Origin: Candidatus Hydrogenedentota bacterium
Lineage (GTDB): Bacteria; Hydrogenedentota; Hydrogenedentia; Hydrogenedentales; CAITNO01
Direction: 5' to 3'
Length of the DNA stretch: 11,962 nucleotides
Assembly (NCBI GenBank): GCA_007118765.1
Contig: SKQZ01000229.1
Span: 1-11,962, forward strand
Below the pieces are notes generated by a model. That model did no database searches. It had not been told where the DNA came from and saw only the letters and a list, made by a program, of their open reading frames with translations. The translations under genes and the position numbers were made by a program. Shown in pieces: positions 1 to 6,815 of the stretch. How positions within the stretch are numbered: the first letter of the stretch is position 1; every line of letters starts with the position of its first letter.

Positions 1-121
1 TGCTTGCCCGCCGACTTCGACGTGTACTAACACGCTGTCAGCCGGCGGCCTGCGCAAAGCACCTGCTCTGGCGCAATCTTCACAGGCTCACGACGAAACC
101 TGATGAAATATCCGGGCTAGG
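1..121. other. Region downstream of ribF with no gene recognised
   Basis: No coding frame or standard terminator is visible. A short stem CGTGT-ACTA-ACACG lies at 21-34, and GCGCAA occurs twice (53-58 and 71-76). An imperfect inverted repeat CAGG.T/A.CCTG flanks the stretch 83-102. On the minus strand the sequence immediately after the ribF TAG begins CCCGGATATTTCATCAGG, which looks like the tip of a repeated or mobile element, but with no second end in the window this cannot be supported. Confidence 0.35.
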
Positions 122-1060
122 CTATGCGGGATAATCCCGGTGCTCGAAATACTGGCGGATACGCTGTACGTCCGCAGCAATGGCGGCGCTCAATGCGTCG
201 CGGGAGGCAAACTTCTTTTCCGGCCGCAAATGTTTGTGAAAGATAATTTCCATCTCATCCGCGTTGAGAGTGCCTTCAAAATCCAGCAAATGGGCCTCCA
301 CCAACGGGTGTTCATTGCGTATGGTGGGGGCGATGCCGATGTTCACCGCGGCAATGTACGACGCGCCATGCACATGGGCTTGGGCCGCGTAGACACCGTG
401 GGCGGGCACGGCGCATGGCCCGACATCCAGATTCGCCGTGGGAAAGCCCAAAATACCGCCTATGCCTCTCCCCGGGATGATCCTGCCGGCAAGCGAGAAT
501 CTGCGGCCCAAGTAGGCATCCAGATTTTCCACCTCGCCCTGAATGACCCGTTCGCGAATGAGGGTGCTGCTCACCCGTTGCCCGCCAATGATAAGCGGGG
601 GAATTTGACGCACCTCAAACCCGTGCTGTTTTCCCGCTGCTTGCAAAAACGCATAATCCCCCCGGGCGTCCCGGCCAAAGGCAAAATCATGTCCCACGAT
701 AAGCGTTCGGGTCTTGCAGCGGGCGCTGATGAGCTCGTCCACAAACTGCTGCGCAGTCATGTCGGCAGTGCGCTGGTCAAAGGGCAGCAGATACAAGACG
801 GCCACGCCGTGTGCCTCGAGCAGCTGGTATTTCGTCTCGTTGTCGGTCAGGATATTCGGCGCATTTTCCGGAGAGAAGAAGCGGCGGGGATGCGGTTCCA
901 ATGTCATGACGGCGGGTGTGCCCTGGGTGTCGCGTGCTTCTGCGGCCAATGCGTCCAATATGCGTTGGTGTCCCAGATGAACGCCATCAAAACAGCCAAT
1001 GGTCAATACAAGGCCGGGGAATTGCTCTGTTGTAGTTCGCGCGTCGGTTATGATGCGCAT
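122..1060 (-). CDS. ribF: Bifunctional riboflavin kinase / FAD synthetase RibF
   Basis: RibF phosphorylates riboflavin to FMN and adenylates FMN to FAD. The 312-residue product matches the usual length (about 305-320). The N-terminal FAD synthetase (nucleotidyltransferase) domain has IGCFDGVHLGHQ (21-32), TLEPHP (53-58), IVGHDFAFGR (121-130) and SSTLIRE (164-170). The C-terminal riboflavin kinase domain has GRGIGGILGFPTANL (197-211) with the PTAN metal/ATP motif, VNIGIAPTIRN (239-249) and the catalytic Glu region VEAHLLDF (254-261). Both activities look intact. It follows truB at the end of the operon. In many bacteria rpsO and pnp come next, but the 121 bases downstream hold no recognisable gene, so the operon may end here. 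Confidence 0.96.
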   Translation of the reverse strand: MRIITDARTTTEQFPGLVLTIGCFDGVHLGHQRILDALAAEARDTQGTPAVMTLEPHPRRFFSPENAPNILTDNETKYQLLEAHGVAVLYLLPFDQRTADMTAQQFVDELISARCKTRTLIVGHDFAFGRDARGDYAFLQAAGKQHGFEVRQIPPLIIGGQRVSSTLIRERVIQGEVENLDAYLGRRFSLAGRIIPGRGIGGILGFPTANLDVGPCAVPAHGVYAAQAHVHGASYIAAVNIGIAPTIRNEHPLVEAHLLDFEGTLNADEMEIIFHKHLRPEKKFASRDALSAAIAADVQRIRQYFEHRDYPA

Positions 1061-1065
1061 GGCCG

Positions 1066-1962
1066 TCATCTCCCTGCGAATACGCGCTTGGGATGGAGTC
1101 GCGTGCCCATGGCCGTCGGTTGCGCCATTGCCACGGCAAGCAACTTGCCGTCTTCGTCTTTTATCTGCACCCATCCTTTGTTGACCGGACACGGCGCCAA
1201 CAGCGCCTTCGAGGAAATGGCGCCGCCTGAACACACGATGGCGGCGTGTGCCTCCGCCACCCGTGTTTCCGGCAAATCAAGCGCCTCGTCAATCGGGATA
1301 AGCCGCTCGGCCACCGCATCACGCGTGGCAAGAGCATCAAGGGGCGTGGCGTCAGCCAGCGCATAGCGCCCGATGTGGGTACGCCGCAGCGCTGCCAACG
1401 TTGCGCCGCATCCCAGTTGTTGGCCCGCATCGTGGCAGAGCGTGCGCACATAGGCGCCGCTCGAACAGGTGATGCGGATGTGCGCGTCCGGCGGTTCCCA
1501 CTGCAACACGTCAAAGCAATGAACCGTGATCGAACGGGGTTTGCGTTCCACCTCGCGCCCTTCGCGCGCGAGTTTGTAAAGCCGCTTGCCGCCTATTTTG
1601 ATAGCGCTCACCATGGGCGGTATCTGTTCAATATCGCCTGTAAAGGTCGCGCACGTACCTTGAATGGTCTCCATCGTGATTGTGTCAGGCACGTCGAGTT
1701 CGTCAAGGACTTCGCCATCAAGGTCATGAGAGGCGGTAACGACGCCAAGGCGCATGGCGCCTTCATACGTCTTGTCCAAGTCGGAAAAATGTTGGGAAAG
1801 GCGTGTTGCCTGGCCGATGCACAAAATCAACAGTCCCGTGGCCCGGGGATCCAAGGTGCCGGTATGCCCGATGCGTCGGATGCCCGTTGCTTTGCGCAGC
1901 GCATCCACAACATCGTGGGAGGTTAGCCCCTGGGGTTTGTCCACAAGGAGTATGCCGTTCAT
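1066..1962 (-). CDS. truB: tRNA pseudouridine(55) synthase TruB
   Basis: TruB converts U55 of the T loop of tRNAs to pseudouridine. The 298-residue product begins MNGILLVDKPQGLTSHDVV and has motif II GHTGTLDPRATGLL with the catalytic D38, YEGAMRLGVVTASHDLDGEV (66-85), PPMVSAIKIGGKRLYKLARE (115-134) and CSSGAYVRTLCHDAG (166-180), then a C-terminal PUA-like part with GWVQIKDEDGKLLAVA. The ATG at 1962 is chosen because the family sequence begins exactly there. Its ribosome binding site is weak (AAAGAAAG about 10 bases upstream). The frame extends to 2019, but the added residues are unlike TruB. It follows rbfA-nrnA after 77 bases, and its stop is 5 bases before the chosen ribF ATG (and overlaps an earlier in-frame ATG), so coupling to ribF is likely. 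Confidence 0.96.
   Translation of the reverse strand: MNGILLVDKPQGLTSHDVVDALRKATGIRRIGHTGTLDPRATGLLILCIGQATRLSQHFSDLDKTYEGAMRLGVVTASHDLDGEVLDELDVPDTITMETIQGTCATFTGDIEQIPPMVSAIKIGGKRLYKLAREGREVERKPRSITVHCFDVLQWEPPDAHIRITCSSGAYVRTLCHDAGQQLGCGATLAALRRTHIGRYALADATPLDALATRDAVAERLIPIDEALDLPETRVAEAHAAIVCSGGAISSKALLAPCPVNKGWVQIKDEDGKLLAVAMAQPTAMGTRLHPKRVFAGR
1070..1075 (-). promoter_or_regulatory. Ribosome binding site that decides the ribF start
   Basis: AGGGAG on the minus strand lies 9 bases before the ATG at 1058-1060 and directly abuts the earlier ATG at 1067-1069, which overlaps the truB stop as ATGA. Normal spacing favours 1060 as the main start; the earlier one would add only three residues (MTA). 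Confidence 0.65.
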
Positions 1963-2005
1963 ATTCAAGGGTCTTTCTTTGGTGTTGTGATAAACTCGCG
2001 TGGCC

Positions 2006-2024
2006 GCATGGCATGGCATGGCAT
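2006..2024 (+). repeat. Pentanucleotide tandem repeat (GCATG, 3.8 copies) in the nrnA-truB spacer
   Basis: GCATG is repeated at 2006, 2011 and 2016, followed by GCAT. On the minus strand it reads as overlapping ATGCC units, giving closely spaced ATG triplets in three frames ahead of truB. The ATG at 2017-2019 is in frame with truB but would add 19 residues unlike TruB. The repeat is short, so it may be chance. Confidence 0.7.
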
Positions 2025-2039
2025 CGGGAGAGAACAGGG

Positions 2040-3371
2040 TCAGGCCAATGCTTGTTCCAGCGCCTCCAGCAACACGGTTTTGGCCTGTTCCAGCGGCATG
2101 TCGAGCGTGGCCCCGGCTGCCGGTGCATGTCCGCCGCCGCCAAACTGCCGCAGGAACGCGGCACTGTCAAAAGAGGCGTCTGAGCGAAAACTTACCCGTG
2201 TGGAATCCGGTTGAAAAGATTTGCACAAAATGGCAACGGAGACGCTCTCCACGTTTTGCCAGTAGTTGATCAGGTTTTCCACATCTTCCGGATGGGCGTC
2301 CAGCGTTTGGAGGTCTTCTTCCGTTACCCACGAAATGGCCACCCGACCATCGGCATGGAAGGCAACCCGCTGCAGCAGGCGGCGCATCAATTCAAACTTT
2401 ACGCGGCTCATGCTGCTGAACAAGCGTTTGTTCCAGTGGTGTGCATCAATGCCCGTGTCGAGCAGTTTCGCCGCAATGCGGTGTGTACGGGCCGTGGTGT
2501 TCGAAAACCGGAAACAACCGGTGTCCGTGGCAACGGCGGCATATAAACATACCGCAGTCTCTTGTGACAGGGACACGTCCGCCGTTTCAAACAATGTCGC
2601 TACAATTTCGCCGGTGGACGCATAAGAAGCATCAATGAATCCCGAAGCACCCGGTTCGCCGTCTTCAAGATGATGGTCAACAATGAGCAGTTGTTTGTCG
2701 GCGGCAATGTGGTCGGCGATGTCGCCAATACGGTTGAGCTGTCCGCAATCCAGCAGGACAGCCACATCATAATCGGGCGGCGGGACATCGGCGTTGACAA
2801 TGGTGTTTGCACCGGGCAGTTCACGATAAATCGCCGGCACGGGGTCGGCCATGGCACAAACCACCTGTGTTTTTCCCAGCCCGTGCAATAAGAAGCGCAA
2901 GGCCAGCATACTGCCAATGGCGTCGCCGTCGGGGTTTTCATGACACGTCAAATAGAAGACGTTGCCCTCGCGTAGCGCGGCAACAGTGTCTTCAAGCGAA
3001 AGGTGCAGCATGGGCCGGTGTTTTTGTTCCTCGTGGATTTCCTCAAACACCTCCTCCAACTGATATACCTTGTCGAGCGTATCATCAGCGAAAAAGCGTA
3101 TTTCCGGCGTCACGCGAATATGCAGATGCTTGCCCACTTCGCGGCGTATCCAGCCAGCCGAATGCCGCAACCCGACAAGCGAGCTGGTGCGTTCTGATTC
3201 CGTGCCGAAGAGGCTTACGTATACGTTGGCATAGCGCAAATCATTGGACATGCGCACGTCCATAACCGAAACAAAACCAATGCGCGGGTCCTTAATGCCT
3301 TTGGTCAGCAGTTTGGCAATCTCTTCCTTGACAAGCGCCGCCACGCGCACGGGCCTAGCCTTAAATTTCAT
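2040..3371 (-). CDS. Fused RbfA ribosome-binding factor and NrnA-type DHH phosphoesterase
   Basis: One uninterrupted 443-residue frame contains two proteins that are normally separate. Residues 1 to about 116 are RbfA, the KH-type factor for late 16S/30S maturation (KARPVRVAALVKEEIAKLL, KDPRIGFVSVMDVRMSNDLR, VTPEIRFFADDTLD). Residues about 121-443 are a DHH/DHHA1 phosphoesterase like NrnA, which degrades 2-5-nt RNA and dephosphorylates pAp: motif I TCHENPDGDAIGS (142-154), LLDCGQ (206-211), DHH at 232-234, ATDTGCFRFSN (281-291) and the DHHA1 substrate loop GGGGHAPAAG (411-420). All catalytic residues look intact. RbfA starts at an ATG overlapping the DUF503 stop, with AGGA 10 bases upstream. 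M121 could be an internal start, but the nearest Shine-Dalgarno-like AGGA is about 16 bases away. rbfA followed by a separate DHH gene is common in other phyla; truB follows after 77 bases. Confidence 0.93.
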   Translation of the reverse strand: MKFKARPVRVAALVKEEIAKLLTKGIKDPRIGFVSVMDVRMSNDLRYANVYVSLFGTESERTSSLVGLRHSAGWIRREVGKHLHIRVTPEIRFFADDTLDKVYQLEEVFEEIHEEQKHRPMLHLSLEDTVAALREGNVFYLTCHENPDGDAIGSMLALRFLLHGLGKTQVVCAMADPVPAIYRELPGANTIVNADVPPPDYDVAVLLDCGQLNRIGDIADHIAADKQLLIVDHHLEDGEPGASGFIDASYASTGEIVATLFETADVSLSQETAVCLYAAVATDTGCFRFSNTTARTHRIAAKLLDTGIDAHHWNKRLFSSMSRVKFELMRRLLQRVAFHADGRVAISWVTEEDLQTLDAHPEDVENLINYWQNVESVSVAILCKSFQPDSTRVSFRSDASFDSAAFLRQFGGGGHAPAAGATLDMPLEQAKTVLLEALEQALA

Positions 3372-3649
3372 AGCATTTCGATCCTGTAATCGGCCAGTTC
3401 CGCGGTGCTGTTGGCAGCCACGAAGGTCACCACACTGCTGAGCTGACTGTTCACATGCCGGACATCATTGCCGACAATACATACCGCCATGCGACTGCGG
3501 CGCCACATGTCTTGAAACTCAACCTCCGCCACGGAACAGTTGAAGCGGTTTCGAATCCGTTCTTTGATGCTCTTAATCACGCGGCGCTTGTCTTTCAGTG
3601 AGCGCGCGCCGGGAATCAGCAGGTCCAACTGCAGCGCACCAATGGTCAC
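3368..3649 (-). CDS. ylxP: DUF503 family protein (YlxP-like)
   Basis: This is a 93-residue protein of the DUF503 family, which in Firmicutes and other phyla lies between infB and rbfA. Its molecular role is not firmly established; the operon context suggests ribosome assembly or RNA binding, which is an inference. The visible family features are the N-terminal LQLDLLIPGARSLKDKRRVI (residues 6-25), the basic helix SIKERIRNRFNCSVAEVEFQ and the hydrophobic strand SRMAVCIVGND. Length matches the family (about 90-100). The start is GTG, overlapping the infB stop as GTGA, with AGGA 8 bases upstream inside infB. The stop overlaps the rbfA-nrnA ATG as ATGA, so translation through all three genes is likely coupled. 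Confidence 0.92.
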   Translation of the reverse strand: MTIGALQLDLLIPGARSLKDKRRVIKSIKERIRNRFNCSVAEVEFQDMWRRSRMAVCIVGNDVRHVNSQLSSVVTFVAANSTAELADYRIEML

Positions 3650-6600
3650 GACACGTCCTGTTCAAGCGATTTGGCCACCGATTCGATCTTGTACGATTCA
3701 ATCGTGTCGCCGACATGTATGTCGTCGAATTTTTCAAGCTTGATGCCGCATTCGTAGCCAGCGGAGACGGAGCGCACATCATCCTTATGGCGGCGCAACG
3801 AGACGATTTTGCTTTCGTGTACGATAACGTCATCGCGCACTACCCGCGCCAGCGAACCGCGGTGGGACTCCCCGTCGGTTTGGTAACAGCCGGCGATATT
3901 GCCCACGGCCGACGAGCTGAATATCTCGCGCACTTCGGCATGGCCGGTAATGACCTCTTTGGTTTCCGGGGCAAGCATGCCTTCCAAGGCGCTTCGCACC
4001 TCGTCCAGCGCTTCATAAATGATCCGGTAGGTGCGTATTTCAACGCCCGCCTGTTCCGCCATCTTCTGCACTTTGGCGTTGGCAGTTACATGAAAGCCTA
4101 TAATGACGGCGTCACTGGCCTCGGCCAGCACCACGTCCGATTCGTTGATGCCGCCCACGCCGGAATGCACGATGTTAATGGAGACCTCTTCGTTCCCAAT
4201 TTTTGCAAAGCTGCTGCACAGCACGTCCACCGAGCCCTGCACGTCGGATTTCAACAAAACATTCAATTTCTTTTGTTCTTGTCCGAGGAACCGCTCGTGA
4301 AAATCTTCCAGCGTCATGTGTTTGGAGGCCGGGCCGCGCTTGAGTTTGGCGCGTGCGATGCGTTGCTCTGCAATGTTCCGGGCAATGCGTTCTTCGGCGG
4401 CCACGATGAATGTGTCACCTGCATCCGGCGGCGCACTGAATCCGGTTACTACAACCGGGGTTGCCGGGCCGGCTTCCTGGATCGTTTCATTGCGGCAGTC
4501 TATCATCGAACGGACGCGTCCATAGGTGGCGCCGGCCAAAAAGCTGTCGCCCACGCGCAACGTGCCGTCTTGCACCAACACCCACGCCACCGGCCCGAGC
4601 CCTGTCGCGATCTCGGACTCAATGACAGTGCCGCGGGCCCGTTTATCGGGATTGGCTTTTAGTTCCAGCATCTCCGCCTGTAATACCAGCAATTCCATCA
4701 ACTCGTCCACGCCTTCATTTTTCAAGGCGGAGATTTCTTTCATAATCGTTTTGCCGCCCCACGCTTCATCCAGCAGGCCATGTTGGGAAAGTTCCTGACG
4801 CACACGGTCCGGTTGGGCATTTTCAAGGTCGCATTTATTGATTGCCACCACAATGGGCACTTCCGCCGCTTTTGCATGGTCAATGGCTTCCACGGTTTGA
4901 GGTTTCACGCCGTCATTGGCCGCCACCACAAGCACCACCAAGTCCGTAACATGCGCGCCGCGGGCACGCATCTGGGTAAACGCCTGATGGCCGGGGGTAT
5001 CAAGGAACGTGACGCGGTTGTCGGAAACCTCAATATCGTAGGCGGCGATATGCTGGGTGATGCCGCCTGCCTCGCCTTCGGCCACGTTTGTGGAACGCAC
5101 GGCATCGAGCAATTTTGTTTTACCATGGTCCACGTGGCCCATGACGGTAACCACCGGTGGGCGTGTCAGCAGTTTATCGGGGTCATCCTGTTCTTCAGCG
5201 AACAAGACCTCTTCTTCGGGGATTACAACGCGCACCTCAAAGTTGAACTTGCCGGCCAGCAGTCGCACCGTATCCATGTCCAACGTTTGGTTCTTATTGG
5301 CGGCAATGTTTTCATCCATCAACGCCAGTATCAAATCATTAACAGGCATATCCATGAGATTGGCAAGCGTTTCCACGGTTACCATCTCGTCTACTTCTAT
5401 GATGCCGCCCGTGGGCTGTTCTAGCGTTTCTGTCACTTGTTCCTCGCGACGCTTTCTGCGTTTTTTGCGCGAGCCGCCCACGGAGCCCGCTTGAAATTCT
5501 TTTACAGCGGCCGCCGCTTCGCGCCGGATGTTTTCTTCACGGATACGATTACGTTCGGCACGTTTCGCCTTTTTGCGTTGAGATTTGCTAAGCCCCGCTT
5601 CATCTGTGGTTTTGCCTTTGGCCTTAACCGGTTTGGGCGGCGCCATGTCAGGAGAGATAACACCGCCGATGGTGGCGCCCAGCGTTTCGCCGTGGGGCGC
5701 TTCCGGTTTGCGTCGCCGCCCGGTGCGCTCTTCACGCGCCTTGCGTTTGCGCTCTTCATCACGGCGGATGACTTCGGCGACTACCTCGGGATCCGGCGCA
5801 ACCGGTGATACTACGGCGCCTTGCTTCTCCTTGCGTTCCTTTTCGCGGGTGGCGCGACGCCGTTCTTCTGCTTCACGCCTGCGTTCTGCTTCCGCAAGTT
5901 TTCCTTTCGGATGTAGCGCGTCCTCATCGGCATGTTCTTTTTCCTTGGCACGTGCGGCCAAGGTGTCTTCTTCTGTTTCGACAATAATTTCAGCACGGAC
6001 AGACGACGGTTGTGACGGTTTTGCTTCCGCGGTATCCGTTGCGTCTTCCGTTGTCGGCGCCGTTGATACTTCCGGCGTTGGTTCGGTGAGGGTGTCAGTC
6101 GTATCCGCCTGGGTGTCGCTTGCAGCAGTTAAATCCGCCGCTGTTACCGTTGTTTCCGGAGCGCCATCCGTCGGGACCTCACGGTCTTGTGCCGTTTCAT
6201 CTGTTACCAGCGCTTCGTTTTCAGCTTCTGGTGCAACCGCTGTTGCCGCGTCGTCTTTTGACTTCGTGGTTTTGCTTGTTGCGGATTTCTTTTTCGCTGC
6301 GGGCTTTTTCTTTGCCGCAGGTTTCTTTTTGGCCGCGGGTTTCTTTTTCGCCGCCGCCTTCTTCTTGGCTGCGGGTTTCTTTTTGGCCGCAGGTTTCTTT
6401 TTTGCTGCGGCCTTCTCTTTTGCCGCTGCTTTCTTTTTCGCCGCCGCCGCCTTCTTGGCCGCCGCTTTCGCTTTGCGCTTTTCTTCGGCTTCCGCTTTCT
6501 TGCGTTCTTTCTCCTGCGCCTTTTCTATTTCCGCAATCTTTTTATCAAGGACAGAGGAGTCCTCATCAATGTCAAGCAAAAGATCAACCGTATCGACGTC

Positions 6601-6708
6601 GATTTTACTTTCCACGTCAGTGACATCAACTTGCAGTTTTCGAAGGACTTCCACCGCCTTCTCAGCGGTCATTTCCAGTCGCTCCGCTAAACCGGCAATC
6701 GTTTGCAT
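3646..6708 (-). CDS. infB: Translation initiation factor IF-2, long form with Lys/Ala/Pro repeat region
   Basis: IF2 is the GTPase that brings fMet-tRNA to the 30S subunit and promotes 50S joining. The 1020-residue product has an IF2N domain (1-50; TIAGLAERLEMTAEKAVEVL), a lysine/alanine-rich tract (about 66-150), an acidic Thr/Ala/Glu linker (150-235), a charged Arg/Glu/Lys helix region (250-425), a second IF2N domain (444-490), the G domain with G1 GHVDHGKT (524-531), G3 DTPGH (570-574), G4 NKCD (624-627) and G5 SAL (660-662), and C-terminal domains to 1020. All GTPase motifs are intact. E. coli IF2 is 890 residues, so the extra length lies in the N-terminal linker. The start is fixed by AGGAGGT 9 bases upstream. 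The stop overlaps the GTG of the DUF503 gene by 4 bases, implying translational coupling. Confidence 0.98.
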   Translation of the reverse strand: MQTIAGLAERLEMTAEKAVEVLRKLQVDVTDVESKIDVDTVDLLLDIDEDSSVLDKKIAEIEKAQEKERKKAEAEEKRKAKAAAKKAAAAKKKAAAKEKAAAKKKPAAKKKPAAKKKAAAKKKPAAKKKPAAKKKPAAKKKSATSKTTKSKDDAATAVAPEAENEALVTDETAQDREVPTDGAPETTVTAADLTAASDTQADTTDTLTEPTPEVSTAPTTEDATDTAEAKPSQPSSVRAEIIVETEEDTLAARAKEKEHADEDALHPKGKLAEAERRREAEERRRATREKERKEKQGAVVSPVAPDPEVVAEVIRRDEERKRKAREERTGRRRKPEAPHGETLGATIGGVISPDMAPPKPVKAKGKTTDEAGLSKSQRKKAKRAERNRIREENIRREAAAAVKEFQAGSVGGSRKKRRKRREEQVTETLEQPTGGIIEVDEMVTVETLANLMDMPVNDLILALMDENIAANKNQTLDMDTVRLLAGKFNFEVRVVIPEEEVLFAEEQDDPDKLLTRPPVVTVMGHVDHGKTKLLDAVRSTNVAEGEAGGITQHIAAYDIEVSDNRVTFLDTPGHQAFTQMRARGAHVTDLVVLVVAANDGVKPQTVEAIDHAKAAEVPIVVAINKCDLENAQPDRVRQELSQHGLLDEAWGGKTIMKEISALKNEGVDELMELLVLQAEMLELKANPDKRARGTVIESEIATGLGPVAWVLVQDGTLRVGDSFLAGATYGRVRSMIDCRNETIQEAGPATPVVVTGFSAPPDAGDTFIVAAEERIARNIAEQRIARAKLKRGPASKHMTLEDFHERFLGQEQKKLNVLLKSDVQGSVDVLCSSFAKIGNEEVSINIVHSGVGGINESDVVLAEASDAVIIGFHVTANAKVQKMAEQAGVEIRTYRIIYEALDEVRSALEGMLAPETKEVITGHAEVREIFSSSAVGNIAGCYQTDGESHRGSLARVVRDDVIVHESKIVSLRRHKDDVRSVSAGYECGIKLEKFDDIHVGDTIESYKIESVAKSLEQDVS
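6283..6408 (-). repeat. 18-bp-period repeat in infB encoding seven AAKKKP-type hexapeptides
   Basis: IF2 residues 101-142 consist of seven consecutive hexapeptides AAKKK followed by P, P, A, P, P, P and S. The DNA therefore has an 18-bp period over 126 bases, with synonymous differences between units (Ala as GCC, GCG or GCA; Lys as AAA or AAG). Looser Lys/Ala repeats flank it (residues 80-100). The pattern resembles histone H1 C-terminal tails and bacterial H1-like proteins. The synonymous variation suggests selection on the peptide and not a very recent slippage event. Copy number could differ between strains. Confidence 0.85.
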
Positions 6709-6717
6709 ATAACTTCA

Positions 6718-6724
6718 ACCTCCT
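6718..6724 (-). promoter_or_regulatory. Strong ribosome binding site of infB
   Basis: AGGAGGT on the minus strand, 9 bases before the infB ATG at 6708, is a near-complete match to the anti-Shine-Dalgarno sequence. It is the strongest ribosome binding site seen in the operon and confirms the start codon. Confidence 0.8.
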
Positions 6725-6765
6725 GGTCAACTGAACAACGTATTCCGTTGATTGTCTTTTGCTGT

Positions 6766-6799
6766 ATTATAGTAAGCCGCACAACATGCAGGCTACATG
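6766..6799 (-). promoter_or_regulatory. Possible internal infB promoter with an overlapping dyad
   Basis: In the nusA-infB spacer the minus strand carries a perfect -10 box, TATAAT (6766-6771). No good -35 hexamer is present at 16-18 bases. That position is occupied by a 15-base imperfect palindrome (6785-6799, CATG..AG.CT..CATG; 12 of 15 positions symmetric), which could be a protein-binding site. Further downstream, CAACG/CGTTG (6737-6751) can form a small hairpin before the infB ribosome binding site. An internal promoter is inferred, not shown. Confidence 0.35.
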
Positions 6800-6815
6800 A
6801 CTCAAGACCGCGCAT

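Noticed and set aside
140..1366. 408-codon plus-strand ORF opposite ribF and truB
   Set aside because: It lies antisense to two well-supported genes, spans their junction, has no recognisable domain, and is explained by the GC-rich codon pattern of the minus strand.
3005..3030. Possible frameshift or sequencing error joining rbfA to nrnA
   Set aside because: The frame is continuous with no out-of-frame overlap and both domains are complete, so a real fusion is preferred, though resequencing would be decisive.
3598..4662. 354-codon plus-strand ORF opposite the infB 3' half
   Set aside because: It is entirely antisense to the conserved IF2 GTPase and C-terminal domains and shows no family features.
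6283..6408. Tandem repeat as a CRISPR array or intergenic minisatellite
   Set aside because: Units are 18 bp, contiguous, without spacers, in frame inside infB, and encode a regular hexapeptide.
5585..6712. 375-codon plus-strand ORF opposite the infB N-terminal half, with repeated FFFAA-type hydrophobic stretches
   Set aside because: The pattern is the reverse complement of the IF2 Lys/Ala repeat tract; no ribosome binding site or family supports it as a membrane protein.
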